Below are positions 17,058 to 26,335 of a stretch of DNA of 64,000 bases, piece after piece. Origin of the DNA: Leisingera aquaemixtae (GTDB taxonomy: Bacteria; Pseudomonadota; Alphaproteobacteria; Rhodobacterales; Rhodobacteraceae); assembly GCF_001458395.1 (NCBI RefSeq), contig NZ_CYSR01000030.1, forward strand, positions 1 through 64,000. Reading direction: 5' to 3'. The first letter of the stretch is position 1, and each line of letters opens with the position of its first letter. The translations under genes and the position numbers were made by a program. The notes below the pieces were generated by a model. It made no database searches. It was not told the DNA's origin and saw only the letters and a program-made list of their open reading frames with translations.

Positions 17058-18830
17058 ATGACCGCCCCGCGCTCTGAGATGATCAAAAGCAAGGCAAAGG
17101 CTGGTTCGCGCACGATTTCGTGGCGGGCGCGGCTTGGGCTTGTGCTGTTCATGGTGGTGGCCGCGGTCACCGTCTGGACCACCAACCGGGCACTGACCCA
17201 CCGGTTCACCGAAAGCACCCGCAACCGGGCCGAGCTGCGGCTGGCGCTGTATTCCGGCAACCTGCTGAGCGAGTTGCGCCAGCACGCCATCGTGCCGCAG
17301 CTGCTGGCGCGCGACCAGACCTTGATCTCGGCGCTGCAGTCCAATGATTTTTCCCTGTCTACCCAGCGGCTTATCTCCTTTGTCGATGAAATCGGCGCGG
17401 CCTCGATCATGCTGCTGGCGCAGGACGGGCGCACGGTGGCGGCCACGGACCGCAACCGGCTGGGCTCGAACCACCGCAATGCCGCCTATTTCGTTGATGC
17501 AGTGCGGGCCAAGTCGACCGTATTCTCGGTGATCCCGCGCGAGGTCGGCGGCTACCGCTTCACCTATTCGCGCCGCATCATTGATGCGACCGGCGTTCTG
17601 GGCGCGATTGTGGTTGAAGTGGACCTGCAAAAGTTCGAGCGCGCCTGGGCGGGAATTTCCGACGCGGTGCTGGTCACCGACAGCACCGGCACCATTATCC
17701 TGGCCACCGAGGCGCGTTGGCGCGGTCTTAAGGAAGGCGATGCGCTGACGCTGCAGACGCCCGAAGGCGCGATCCAGCGGGCGATCCGCGCCACCACCGA
17801 CTGGACCGCGCTGCCCCCCGACGCCTACCTGCAGGGCGAGGCGGTGATGCGGCTGGAAACAAGGGTGCCGTTCCAAGGCTGGCGGATGGCGTCCTTCACC
17901 ACCTATTCGTCGGTGCGGGAGCGGGTAAATGCCGTGCTGGCGCTGGAAATTATGGGATTCGCGATCCTGCTGGCGCTGGCTTTCTATGCGCTGAGCCGCA
18001 AGACCGCGCTGCGGATGGCGCTGTTCCAGCGTGAGTCGGCAGAGCTTCGCGTATTGAATGCGCGTTTGCAGCGGGAAATCGCCGAGCGTGAACGGATGCA
18101 AAAGACCCTCGCGGTGGCCGAGCAGAGCCTGGCGCAAAGCTCCAAACTGGCTGCCCTCGGGGAGATGTCCGCGGCGGTCAGCCACGAGCTGAACCAGCCG
18201 CTGGCCGCGATGAAAACATATCTGGCCGGCGCCCGCCTGCTCTTGAACCGCAACCGACCGGATGAGGCGCTGGCCTCCTTCGGTCGCATTGACGACCTGA
18301 TTGAGCGGATGGGGGCGATCACCCGCCAGCTGAAATCCTATGCGCGCAAGGGCGGCGATGCGTTCAGCCCTGTAAACTTGGGCGATGCGCTGGCATCCAG
18401 CCTGTCGATGATGGAACCGCAGCTGCGCCAGAGGCATGTGAAAATCACCCGGATTTTGCCCGAAGAACCTGTTATGGTGATGGGCGACCGGATGCGCCTG
18501 GAACAAGTTATGGTCAACCTCTTGCGCAATGCGCTGGACGCCACCAAATCCGTGGCGGACCCGGAGGTGGAAATCCTGCTGGCCGCCGGTGAGACGGCAA
18601 CCCTGTCGGTGCGCGACAACGGGGTGGGGATCAAGGACTTCGACAACCTGTTCGAGCCTTTCTACACCACCAAGCAGCCCGGGGATGGGGTTGGTTTGGG
18701 TCTTGCCATCTCCTCGGGGATCGTCAACGACCTTGGGGGACGGCTGACCGCCCGCAACGGCCAGAACGGCGGCGCGGTCTTTGAGATGCAACTGCCGGTC
18801 CTGGTGGACGGTATCGAGGCTGCCGAATAG
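17058..18830 (+). CDS. dctB: DctB-like sensor histidine kinase
   Basis: This 590-residue membrane kinase has a first transmembrane span near residues 25-41, a periplasmic double-PAS/Cache sensor region (about 45-290) and a second span near 293-312. A coiled linker and the kinase core follow. His376 in SAAVSHELNQPLAAMKTY is the phosphorylation site, and VNLLRNALDA, DNGVGI and GVGLGL are the N and G boxes. The layout is that of DctB, which senses C4-dicarboxylates and phosphorylates DctD. It precedes the response regulator by 30 bases. No dicarboxylate transporter is in the window, so the ligand is inferred. Start could be 17058 or the ATG at 17079. Confidence 0.85.
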   Translation: MTAPRSEMIKSKAKAGSRTISWRARLGLVLFMVVAAVTVWTTNRALTHRFTESTRNRAELRLALYSGNLLSELRQHAIVPQLLARDQTLISALQSNDFSLSTQRLISFVDEIGAASIMLLAQDGRTVAATDRNRLGSNHRNAAYFVDAVRAKSTVFSVIPREVGGYRFTYSRRIIDATGVLGAIVVEVDLQKFERAWAGISDAVLVTDSTGTIILATEARWRGLKEGDALTLQTPEGAIQRAIRATTDWTALPPDAYLQGEAVMRLETRVPFQGWRMASFTTYSSVRERVNAVLALEIMGFAILLALAFYALSRKTALRMALFQRESAELRVLNARLQREIAERERMQKTLAVAEQSLAQSSKLAALGEMSAAVSHELNQPLAAMKTYLAGARLLLNRNRPDEALASFGRIDDLIERMGAITRQLKSYARKGGDAFSPVNLGDALASSLSMMEPQLRQRHVKITRILPEEPVMVMGDRMRLEQVMVNLLRNALDATKSVADPEVEILLAAGETATLSVRDNGVGIKDFDNLFEPFYTTKQPGDGVGLGLAISSGIVNDLGGRLTARNGQNGGAVFEMQLPVLVDGIEAAE

Positions 18831-18860
18831 GCCGCCCGGAGTGATTAGGAGAGAACGCGC

Positions 18861-20198
18861 ATGGCCCAGGCTATGAAAATCGCGATCGTTGATGATGAAC
18901 AGGATATGCGGCAGTCGATCAGCCAGTGGCTGGCGCTGTCGGGGTATGACACGGAAACCTTCCCCAGCGCCGAGGAAGCGCTGAAGGTGCTGGGGCCGGA
19001 TTATCCGGGGATCGTGATCTCCGATATCAAGATGCCGGGCATGGACGGGATGCAGTTCCTGAAAAAGCTGATGGGCACCGACTCTGCGCTGCCGGTGATC
19101 ATGATCACCGGCCATGGCGATGTGCCGATGGCGGTGGAGGCGATGCGCGTCGGCGCCTTCGACTTCCTGGAGAAGCCCTTTAACCCGGACCGCATGTCGG
19201 AGCTGGCCAAGCGCGCCACCGGCGCCCGCCGCCTGACCCTGGACAACCGGGCGCTGCGGCGCGAGCTGTCGGACGGCTCGCAGATCATGAAAAAGCTGAT
19301 CGGTCAAAGCCCGGTGATGGAGCGCCTGCGCGAGGATATTCTGGACCTCGGCCAGGCCGACGGCCACGTTCTGATCGACGGGGAAACCGGCACCGGCAAG
19401 ACGCTGGTCGCTCATGCGCTGCACGCGGTCGGCAGCCGTGCGGGCAAGAAATTCGTGCTGGTCTCTTGCGCCGCTTTGGAAGAGGAGGCGCTGGCCAAGC
19501 GCCTGTTCGGCCCGATGCAGCCCGAAGACAGCATGCTGCCCGCAATCGAGGAGGCCCGCGGCGGCACTCTGGTGCTGGAAGACATCGACGCGCTGTCGGA
19601 AACCCTGCAGGCCAAGCTCTTGAGCGTGATCAACGAACAGGGCACGCCTGCCGAAACCCGGATCATCGCCATTTCCAACCTGCAGGAAGCCGGCAAGACC
19701 TGTGAGGACGCGCTGCGCCCGGATCTGTTCTACCGTCTGGCGGCGCTGCGCATCACCGTGCCGCCGCTGCGCCAGCGCGGCGAGGATATCCTGACCCTGT
19801 TCACCCGCCTCAGCGAGCAGTTTTCCGAGGAATACGGCTGCGATGCGCCGCAGGTCAGCGCTCAGGAGGCCGCGCAGCTCTTGCAGGCGCCCTGGCCGGG
19901 CAACGTGCGTCAGTTGATCAACATCGCCGAGCGTGCCGTGCTGCAGTCGCGCCGCGGCTCCGGCACCATCGCGTCGCTCCTGATGTCCGATCACGAGGAA
20001 ATGCAGCCGGTAATGACCACCGAGGGCAAGCCGCTGAAGGAATATGTGGAAGCCTTCGAGCGGATGCTGATCGACAACACCATGCGCCGCCACAAGGGCT
20101 CGATCGCCAGCGTGATGGACGAGCTGTGCCTGCCGCGCCGGACGCTGAACGAGAAAATGGCGAAATACGGCCTGCAGCGCTCGGATTATCTGGCGTGA
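18861..20198 (+). CDS. dctD: DctD-like response regulator with a degenerate AAA+ domain
   Basis: This 445-residue regulator has a receiver domain with phospho-acceptor Asp55 in VISDIKMPGMDG and KPFNP near 106. An NtrC-type AAA+ domain with Walker A GETGTGKT (174-181) and an Fis-type HTH end (RHKGSIASVMDELCLPRRTL) follow. It departs from sigma-54 activators at two places. The LFG at 215 is followed by PMQPEDSMLPAIEEA, with no GAFTGA loop, and the usual LFLDEI reads LVLEDI. The arginine-finger region RPDLFYRLAALRI remains. Loss of GAFTGA normally removes contact with sigma-54, so it may act with sigma-70, as known for Rhodobacter capsulatus NtrC. It has a GGAG-type site and is paired with dctB. 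Confidence 0.85.
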   Translation: MAQAMKIAIVDDEQDMRQSISQWLALSGYDTETFPSAEEALKVLGPDYPGIVISDIKMPGMDGMQFLKKLMGTDSALPVIMITGHGDVPMAVEAMRVGAFDFLEKPFNPDRMSELAKRATGARRLTLDNRALRRELSDGSQIMKKLIGQSPVMERLREDILDLGQADGHVLIDGETGTGKTLVAHALHAVGSRAGKKFVLVSCAALEEEALAKRLFGPMQPEDSMLPAIEEARGGTLVLEDIDALSETLQAKLLSVINEQGTPAETRIIAISNLQEAGKTCEDALRPDLFYRLAALRITVPPLRQRGEDILTLFTRLSEQFSEEYGCDAPQVSAQEAAQLLQAPWPGNVRQLINIAERAVLQSRRGSGTIASLLMSDHEEMQPVMTTEGKPLKEYVEAFERMLIDNTMRRHKGSIASVMDELCLPRRTLNEKMAKYGLQRSDYLA

Positions 20199-20786
20199 CC
20201 GCTGTCCGGGCCGTTTCCTGACGCAGGACACGGTCCGGGCGCGTTTCGTTTTGGGGGCCGGAACTGCCGCAGAAGTCCGGCACTTCGCTGAATTTCAACG
20301 AAAAGTTAACGTTTTTCCGGGTAAGAGCAGGCTGGATTCATTTTCAGGTCCTGCGGTGACGAATGCCCATTGTCATTACCTATCCACAGGCCTTATGCTG
20401 TCCGAACGGGCCGGAAACCGGCACTTGGCTTCCCCCGTTCTGATGAGTTTCGCTGGCTTCGGCTTTTGTCCGGCACGATCCGAGAAAGCTGCAGCCAGAC
20501 CGATTGGCCCCCTTGATCCAAGGGGGCAGTTTAGCGCCCGAGCCGGAATCTAACCCGGCGCAGGGATTATTAGGCAGGACAGGCCGCGGCTTGCCTGCCG
20601 GAGAAGAACCGCGATGACGCGCGCGAGAGCGAAGAGCACTGAGGCAGGAAGGCCGGGCATAGTCCCCGGGACCACCTGCTGCACCGCGCCGTCCCAGATC
20701 GCCCTGACAAGACACCACCCGAAACGCGCGCGGCCGCCTGGAAGCAGACAGCTTGCGGGCGCACAGGGCAGGTGCACCAAGGACAA
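20199..20786 (+). promoter_or_regulatory. Long rne leader region with hairpins
   Basis: This 588-base stretch separates dctD from rne and holds no credible gene. It contains a near-perfect stem GCCCCCTTG / CAAGGGGGC with a 3-base loop (20507-20527). A second stem GGCAGG / CCTGCC lies at 20573-20599, inside the likely rne 5' UTR. Long structured leaders are known in RNase E genes, where they allow the enzyme to control its own mRNA. That function is inference here. The first hairpin could instead end the dct transcript. Confidence 0.5.
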
Positions 20787-23714
20787 ATGGCAAATAAGAT
20801 GCTTATTGACGCCACCCACGCGGAAGAAACCCGCGTTGTGGTGGTCGATGGAAACAAGGTTGAGGAGTTCGACTTTGAGTCCGAAAACAAACGCCAGCTT
20901 GCTGGCAACATCTACCTCGCAAAAGTAACCCGGGTCGAACCGTCGCTGCAGGCGGCGTTTGTTGACTATGGCGGCAACCGCCATGGCTTCCTGGCGTTCT
21001 CGGAAATCCACCCGGATTATTACCAGATCCCGGTGGCCGACCGCGAAGCGCTGATGGAGGAAGAGCGCGCCTATGCCGAGGCGATGCGCGCGCGCGACGA
21101 GGAAGAAGAAGAAAAACCGTCCAAACCCAAGCGGTCGCGCCGGTCCAAGTCTTCGGCCAAGGCGGCCAAGGCCTCCTCCGGTGATGCGGTGGAGACCAAG
21201 GAAGTCGGCGTCGCTGACGAGAAGACCGGCGAAATCGCCGGGATGGAAACCATCGACCTGAGCGATAGCGCCGCGGCTGCGGATGTGCCTGCGGAACTGG
21301 CCGAAGTGCCTGAGGGCTCCTCGCCGGTGGAACGTGTTGCGGAAACCCCGGTGGAAGAGCCGGAAGACGAGAATGAAGCCCCCGCTGAGGCGGCAGAGGC
21401 GGATGCTTCTGCTGTGGCGGGTGACGAGGCTGCGGACGAAGCTGAGGCAGCAGCTGCCGAGGCCGAAACCGAAGCGGACGCCGAAGAAGTCAAGGCAGAG
21501 GACGCTGCCGGCGACGAGGGCGACGAAAACGGTGAGTCCCGCCGGGCCGACGCGGCCACCAAGGATGAAACCATCGAATCCGTCGCCGAAGAGGACGACA
21601 GCGAGGACATCCGTCCGCCGCGCAAACCCCGCCCGCGCCGCTACAAGATCCAGGAAGTGATCAAGGTGCGCCAGGTGCTGCTGGTGCAGGTCGTCAAGGA
21701 AGAGCGCGGCAACAAGGGCGCAGCGCTGACCACATATCTGTCGCTGGCCGGCCGCTACTGCGTGCTGATGCCGAACACCGCCCGCGGCGGCGGCATCTCC
21801 CGCAAGATCACCAATGCTGCCGACCGCAAGAAGCTCAAGGACATTGCCTCCGAACTGGACGTGCCGACCGGCGCGGGCCTGATCGTGCGCACCGCTGGGG
21901 CCAAGCGCACCAAGGCGGAGATCAAGCGCGACTACGAATACCTGCAGCGCCTGTGGGAGCAGATTCGCGAGCTGACGCTGAAATCCATCGCGCCGGCCAA
22001 GATCTATGAGGAAGGCGACCTGATCAAACGCTCGATCCGCGATCTTTATAACCGCGACATCGACGAGGTTCTGGTGGAAGGCGACCGCGGCTACCGCATC
22101 GCCAAGGACTTCATGAAGATGATTATGCCGTCCCACGCCAAGAACGTGAAGCATTACCAGGACGCGCTGCCGCTGTTCGCCCGCTACCAGGTCGAAAGCT
22201 ACCTGGGCGGCATGTTCAACCCGGTCGTGCAGCTGAAATCCGGCGGTTACATCGTGATCGGCGTGACCGAAGCGTTGGTGGCGATCGACGTGAACTCCGG
22301 CCGGGCGACCAAGGAAGCCTCGATCGAGGAAACCGCGCTCAAGACTAACTTGGAGGCCGCCGAAGAAGTGGCGCGCCAGCTGCGCCTGCGCGACCTTGCG
22401 GGCCTGATCGTGATCGACTTCATCGACATGGACGAGCGCAAGAACAACGCCGCCGTCGAAAAGCGCATGAAGGACAAGCTGAAGACCGACCGCGCCCGCA
22501 TCCAGGTGGGCCGGATCTCGGGCTTCGGCCTGATGGAAATGTCGCGCCAGCGGCTGCGCCCCGGCATGATCGAGGCGACCACCGCGCCGTGCCCGCATTG
22601 CCACGGCACCGGACTGATCCGCTCTGACGACTCGATGGCGCTGTCGATCCTGCGCCAGATCGAGGAAGAGGGCACCCGCCGCCGCTCCCGCGAGGTGCTG
22701 GTGCGCTGCCCGGTCTCCATCGCCAACTTCCTGATGAACCAGAAGCGCGAGCACATCGCCCAGATCGAGGCGCGTTACGGCCTGTCCGTGCGCATCGAAG
22801 GCGACGCGCATCTGGTCAGCCCGGACTTCGTGCTGGAGAAGTTCAAGACCGCTTCCCGCACCGTGCCTGCGGCCACCGCTCCGGTGGTGTCGGTGGATAC
22901 CTCGATCATGGAGCAGGTGGACGCTGACGAAGCGCAGCAGGACGAGGAAGAGGCCCCCGTCGCCGTTGAGGCCGCTGAGGACGATGCGCCGCAGGACGAC
23001 AAGCCCAAGCGCAAGCGCCGCCGCCGCCGCCGCCGGAAGTCCGGCAACGGCGATCAGGCCCAGACGGGCGAGAACGGCGAGGACACCTCCGAAGACCAGG
23101 ATCAGCCGAAGGAAGAGGCTGACGAGGCGCTGGAAGCTGACTCTGAGGCGGAAGAGCCTGCCGCGGAAGACGTGAAGGAGAAGAAGCCCTCCCGCACCCG
23201 CACCCGGTCCCGTTCGCGCAAACCGAAGAGCAAGCAGGCTGAGGCAGACGCAGTTGCTGCTGAAGGCTCCGAAGCCGCCGCAGAGGAAGCGCCCGCCGCT
23301 GCCGAAGCGCCTGTGGCTGAGACGGTCGCGGAAGCTCAGGCTGATGAGACTGCAGAACCGGCGGTTGAGGCCGTTGCGGACAGCACAGACGCCGCTGCCG
23401 CCCAGGACGCAGAGCCCGCTGCGGAAGCTGAACAGGCCGCTCCGGCAGAAGAACCGGCTGCTGCGCAAGAGGCAGAGGCTGAGGCGCCTGCAGAAGCTGC
23501 TGCCGAAGCGGCCGAAGAGCTGTCTTCTGAGGAACCCGATGCGGAACCAGCCGGGGAGCAGACTGCTGTGGAAGAGGCCGCTGCGCTGGAACCCGCCGCT
23601 GCGCCGGAAGAGGAAAAACAGCCGGAGCCTGCCATGGCTGGCGCCGCCGCTGAGCGGGAGCCCGCAGCTTCGTCCAAGCCAAAACGCCGCGGCTGGTGGT
23701 CGATGGGCGGCTGA
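20787..23714 (+). CDS. rne: Ribonuclease E
   Basis: RNase E is the main endonuclease of mRNA decay and rRNA/tRNA processing and the core of the degradosome. The 975-residue product starts MANKMLIDATHAEE behind AAGGA. It has an S1 domain (NIYLAKVTRVEPSLQAAFVD), the sensor and RNase H-like parts, the catalytic DNase I-like domain (VAIDVNSGRATKE near 498, and IDFIDMDE near 545) and a zinc-link CPHCHGTG near 602. An acidic insert of about 180 residues (about 105-280), rich in Ala and Glu, splits the S1 domain, as in other alphaproteobacteria. The C-terminal 270 residues alternate Arg-rich and Ala/Glu-rich low complexity and end PKRRGWWSMGG. A strong terminator follows. Confidence 0.95.
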   Translation: MANKMLIDATHAEETRVVVVDGNKVEEFDFESENKRQLAGNIYLAKVTRVEPSLQAAFVDYGGNRHGFLAFSEIHPDYYQIPVADREALMEEERAYAEAMRARDEEEEEKPSKPKRSRRSKSSAKAAKASSGDAVETKEVGVADEKTGEIAGMETIDLSDSAAAADVPAELAEVPEGSSPVERVAETPVEEPEDENEAPAEAAEADASAVAGDEAADEAEAAAAEAETEADAEEVKAEDAAGDEGDENGESRRADAATKDETIESVAEEDDSEDIRPPRKPRPRRYKIQEVIKVRQVLLVQVVKEERGNKGAALTTYLSLAGRYCVLMPNTARGGGISRKITNAADRKKLKDIASELDVPTGAGLIVRTAGAKRTKAEIKRDYEYLQRLWEQIRELTLKSIAPAKIYEEGDLIKRSIRDLYNRDIDEVLVEGDRGYRIAKDFMKMIMPSHAKNVKHYQDALPLFARYQVESYLGGMFNPVVQLKSGGYIVIGVTEALVAIDVNSGRATKEASIEETALKTNLEAAEEVARQLRLRDLAGLIVIDFIDMDERKNNAAVEKRMKDKLKTDRARIQVGRISGFGLMEMSRQRLRPGMIEATTAPCPHCHGTGLIRSDDSMALSILRQIEEEGTRRRSREVLVRCPVSIANFLMNQKREHIAQIEARYGLSVRIEGDAHLVSPDFVLEKFKTASRTVPAATAPVVSVDTSIMEQVDADEAQQDEEEAPVAVEAAEDDAPQDDKPKRKRRRRRRRKSGNGDQAQTGENGEDTSEDQDQPKEEADEALEADSEAEEPAAEDVKEKKPSRTRTRSRSRKPKSKQAEADAVAAEGSEAAAEEAPAAAEAPVAETVAEAQADETAEPAVEAVADSTDAAAAQDAEPAAEAEQAAPAEEPAAAQEAEAEAPAEAAAEAAEELSSEEPDAEPAGEQTAVEEAAALEPAAAPEEEKQPEPAMAGAAAEREPAASSKPKRRGWWSMGG

Positions 23715-23733
23715 GCTCAGCATGGAACACGCG

Positions 23734-23763
23734 AAAAGGCAGGCCGTCAGGCCTGCCTTTTTC
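23734..23763 (+). terminator. Rho-independent terminator of rne
   Basis: AAAGGCAGGCC pairs with GGCCTGCCTTT across a GTCA loop and runs into a T tract. It is a canonical terminator 20 bases after the rne stop. Confidence 0.93.
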
Positions 23764-23880
23764 AGTTGGGGCTGCCTCCAATCAGGAAACTTCGGGCTGC
23801 GCACGAAACACAGTTTTCCGGGCCGCAGTTTTTGCGGAACTCCGGTGCCGCAAGGCACGGGCGCTGGGAAGGTTCGCGGC

Positions 23881-24114
23881 CTAGCCGCCCTTGCGGATCA
23901 GGTAGATCTGGTGGCCTGCGCCTTCGCTGTGGCCCAGGAATTCATGCCCTGCCTCATTACAGAAATGCGGCACGTCGATCACCGCCGCCGGGTCGTCCGC
24001 CAGCAGTTGCAGCACATGGCCGCGCTGCAGCGATTTCAGCCGCTTGCGCGCCTTCAGGACGGGCAGGGGGCACAGCAGCCCGATTGCATCGAGGGTCTCT
24101 TTGATCTCGCTCAT
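23881..24114 (-). CDS. TusA-family sulfur carrier protein
   Basis: This 77-residue protein carries the TusA/SirA signature LDAIGLLCPLPVLKARKRL with the persulfide cysteine, followed by VLQLLADDPAAVIDVPHFC. Family members pass sulfur for tRNA thiolation, molybdenum cofactor or Fe-S work. The start is set at MSEIKETL; the upstream codons of the frame lack family similarity. It is divergent from ccdA, with about 95 bases between them. Confidence 0.88.
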   Translation of the reverse strand: MSEIKETLDAIGLLCPLPVLKARKRLKSLQRGHVLQLLADDPAAVIDVPHFCNEAGHEFLGHSEGAGHQIYLIRKGG

Positions 24115-24208
24115 GGTGTTCAGATAAGGGGGATGTTTCATGCTGTCCACAAGGATGTGACCAGCCGTCCCCGTGACGTTGGCCGCCTGCTGGCATAAGT
24201 GTTGGACC

Positions 24209-24961
24209 ATGTTTGGAATCGAGATCATCGACGCAGGGCTGCTCCCTGCCATGCTGGTGGCGCTGCTGGGCGGCGTGATCAGTTTTCTGTCGCCCTGCGT
24301 GCTGCCGATTGTGCCGCCTTACCTGGCCTATATGAGCGGCGTCACCATCGGCGAGATGCAGGGCACAGTCGCCGCGCGGCGTAAGGCGATCATCGCGGCG
24401 CTGTTCTTTGTGCTGGGGCTGTCCACGGTGTTTCTGCTGCTGGGCTTCACGGCCTCTGCATTCGGCGCATTTGTGCTGCAAAATCAGGAGCTTTTCGCCC
24501 AGGTTTCAGGCGTCGTCGTGATCATCTTCGGGCTCCACTTCCTGTCGGTTTTCCGCATTCCGCTGCTGGACCGCGAGGCACGGATGGAGGCGGGCGAATC
24601 CGGCGGCTCCGCTTTGGGGGCTTATGTGCTCGGGCTGGCTTTTGCCTTTGGCTGGACGCCGTGTATCGGCCCGCAGCTGGGCGCCATCCTGTCGCTGGCC
24701 GCATCGGAGGCTTCCGTCAGCCGCGGCACGCTTCTGCTGGGCGTTTACGCCGCGGGTCTGGGCGTACCGTTTCTGCTGGCGGCGATGTTCCTGAACCGCT
24801 CGATGACGCTGATGAACAAGATGAAACGCCACATGGGGCTGATCGAGAAAGTGATGGGCGGCCTGTTGCTGTTTGTCGGCATCATGCTGGTCACCGGCCT
24901 GTTCACCACCTTCTCCTGGTGGCTGCTGGAAACCTTCCCGGCGCTGGCCACGCTGGGCTGA
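24209..24961 (+). CDS. ccdA: Cytochrome c biogenesis protein CcdA
   Basis: CcdA is an inner-membrane thiol transporter that moves reducing power from thioredoxin to periplasmic thiol partners for cytochrome c maturation. The 250 residues hold six hydrophobic spans. The two conserved cysteines are in FLSPCVLPIVPPYLAYMSG and in FGWTPCIGPQLGAILSLA. Start chosen at MFGIEIID. A rho-independent terminator follows. Confidence 0.93.
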   Translation: MFGIEIIDAGLLPAMLVALLGGVISFLSPCVLPIVPPYLAYMSGVTIGEMQGTVAARRKAIIAALFFVLGLSTVFLLLGFTASAFGAFVLQNQELFAQVSGVVVIIFGLHFLSVFRIPLLDREARMEAGESGGSALGAYVLGLAFAFGWTPCIGPQLGAILSLAASEASVSRGTLLLGVYAAGLGVPFLLAAMFLNRSMTLMNKMKRHMGLIEKVMGGLLLFVGIMLVTGLFTTFSWWLLETFPALATLG

Positions 24962-24974
24962 CCTGAGGACTTTC

Positions 24975-25000
24975 AAAGGGGCCTGAGGGCCCCTTTTTCT
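24975..25000 (+). terminator. Rho-independent terminator of ccdA
   Basis: AAAGGGGCC pairs with GGCCCCTTT around a 4-base loop, followed by TTCTTT, 14 bases after the ccdA stop. Confidence 0.92.
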
Positions 25001-25093
25001 TTGCCTCGCCCGGCCTTACTCTTGCCGGATTGCGCTGCTAGTCTGCGCTGGAGACGTCAGAGCAGGACAACGCGGATCAACAGCGTGGATCAC

Positions 25094-26335
25094 ATGGGTT
25101 CCAACCCCCAGCAGGTGCGCAAACGCCGGGTGTTTTACATCCCCGGCTATGACCCGATTCACCCGCGCCGCTACCGGGAGCTTTACCGCAAGGAAGGCGC
25201 CGCGCAGGCGCAGATTTCCGGCTACAGCCTGACGCTCTCTCCCAAACGGACCAACGGCCCCTACGGCTGGCATGTTGCGGTTGAGATGGACGGGCAGCGC
25301 ACGGAGGCGGATATCGAGGTGCTGGTCTGGTCCGACATCGTGCGCGGCAGCATGGAGGCGACGATTGCAGGCACCTACTGGCAGCTGTTGCGCACCGCCT
25401 GGATCTATCTCTCCACCGGCGCGCTCAGGCGGCTGATGCGGCTGCGCAAGGGGCCGGTGATTGCCGCGCTCTACCCGGTGGGAATGCTGCTTGTGCAGGC
25501 GCTTCTGGCGCTGCTGCTGGCTTGGGGCGCTGCTCATGCCATTGGCCTTGCCGCTGCTGCTGCCGGGCTGAACGGCCCCTTTGCCCTGCTGCCAGCCTGG
25601 ATGCTGGGCCTTGGCGCCGGCTATGCGCTGCTGCGCTGGTTCAAGACACGCGACGGCAAGTTCTTCGCGTATTACCTGATGCACGATTACGCCCATTCTG
25701 CGGCCTCCCGCGGCGCCATTCCGCCGGAGATGGAGGTGCGGATGGACGAATTCCGCGCTCTGATAGCAGGCGCCTTACAGGACAAAACCCTGGACGAGGT
25801 GCTGGTCGTCGGCCACTCCTCCGGTGCGCATCTGGGGGTGCCGGTGCTGGCGGACCTGATCCGGCATGGGCTGCCCGAAGACCGCCCCGCTCTTGGATTT
25901 CTCACGCTGGGGCAGGTGGTGCCCATGGTCTCCTTCCTGCCGCAGGCCAGCCGTCTGCGGGCCGATCTGAGATACCTGTCCCAGCGCACGGAGCTTGCCT
26001 GGGTGGATGTCACCGCGCCGGGCGATGGCTGCGCCTTTGCGCTGTGTGATCCTGTCGCTGTCAGCGGCGTTGCGCCGGAAGGCAAGCGCTGGCCGCTGGT
26101 GTTTTCTGCCGCCTTCACCCAGACCCTCAGCCCGGAGCGCTGGCAGCAGCTGCGCTGGCGGTTTTTCCGTCTGCATTTCCAGTATCTTTGCGCTTTCGAC
26201 CGGCCGGGCGACTATGACTATTTCCGCATCACTGCTGGGCCGCTGACGCTGGCAGAACGGTACCGGGACCGGAAACCTTCGAAGTCGCGGATTGACGTGC
26301 CGGTGTCGAAGTTCACCTCGGTGGCCGCTGAATGA
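25094..26335 (+). CDS. Alpha/beta-hydrolase-like protein with internal membrane spans, unknown function
   Basis: The protein (413 residues from MGSNPQQV) has an N-terminal KRRVFYIPGYDPIHPRRYRE segment and two hydrophobic spans near residues 125-190. A hydrolase-like nucleophile elbow GHSSGAH lies near residue 240, preceded by LDEVLVVG. A late YLCAFDRPGDYDYFRI segment could supply other active-site residues. This resembles alpha/beta hydrolases embedded with a membrane hairpin. Its stop overlaps the start of a P450 gene (ATGA), so the two are co-translated and may act on the same lipid-like substrate. Start is uncertain: a GTG at 25085 is also possible. No named family was recognised. Confidence 0.6.
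   Translation: MGSNPQQVRKRRVFYIPGYDPIHPRRYRELYRKEGAAQAQISGYSLTLSPKRTNGPYGWHVAVEMDGQRTEADIEVLVWSDIVRGSMEATIAGTYWQLLRTAWIYLSTGALRRLMRLRKGPVIAALYPVGMLLVQALLALLLAWGAAHAIGLAAAAAGLNGPFALLPAWMLGLGAGYALLRWFKTRDGKFFAYYLMHDYAHSAASRGAIPPEMEVRMDEFRALIAGALQDKTLDEVLVVGHSSGAHLGVPVLADLIRHGLPEDRPALGFLTLGQVVPMVSFLPQASRLRADLRYLSQRTELAWVDVTAPGDGCAFALCDPVAVSGVAPEGKRWPLVFSAAFTQTLSPERWQQLRWRFFRLHFQYLCAFDRPGDYDYFRITAGPLTLAERYRDRKPSKSRIDVPVSKFTSVAAE

Noticed and set aside
16332-20231. A 1299-codon open frame on the minus strand
   Set aside because: It runs antisense to purQ, dctB and dctD, which all have full family motifs. It is a by-product of high G+C codon use and has a His/Gln/Arg-rich, motif-free translation.
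20550-23858. A 1102-codon minus-strand frame
   Set aside because: It is the antisense shadow of rne; its Phe/Gly/Leu/Arg-rich translation mirrors the Ala/Glu repeats of RNase E.
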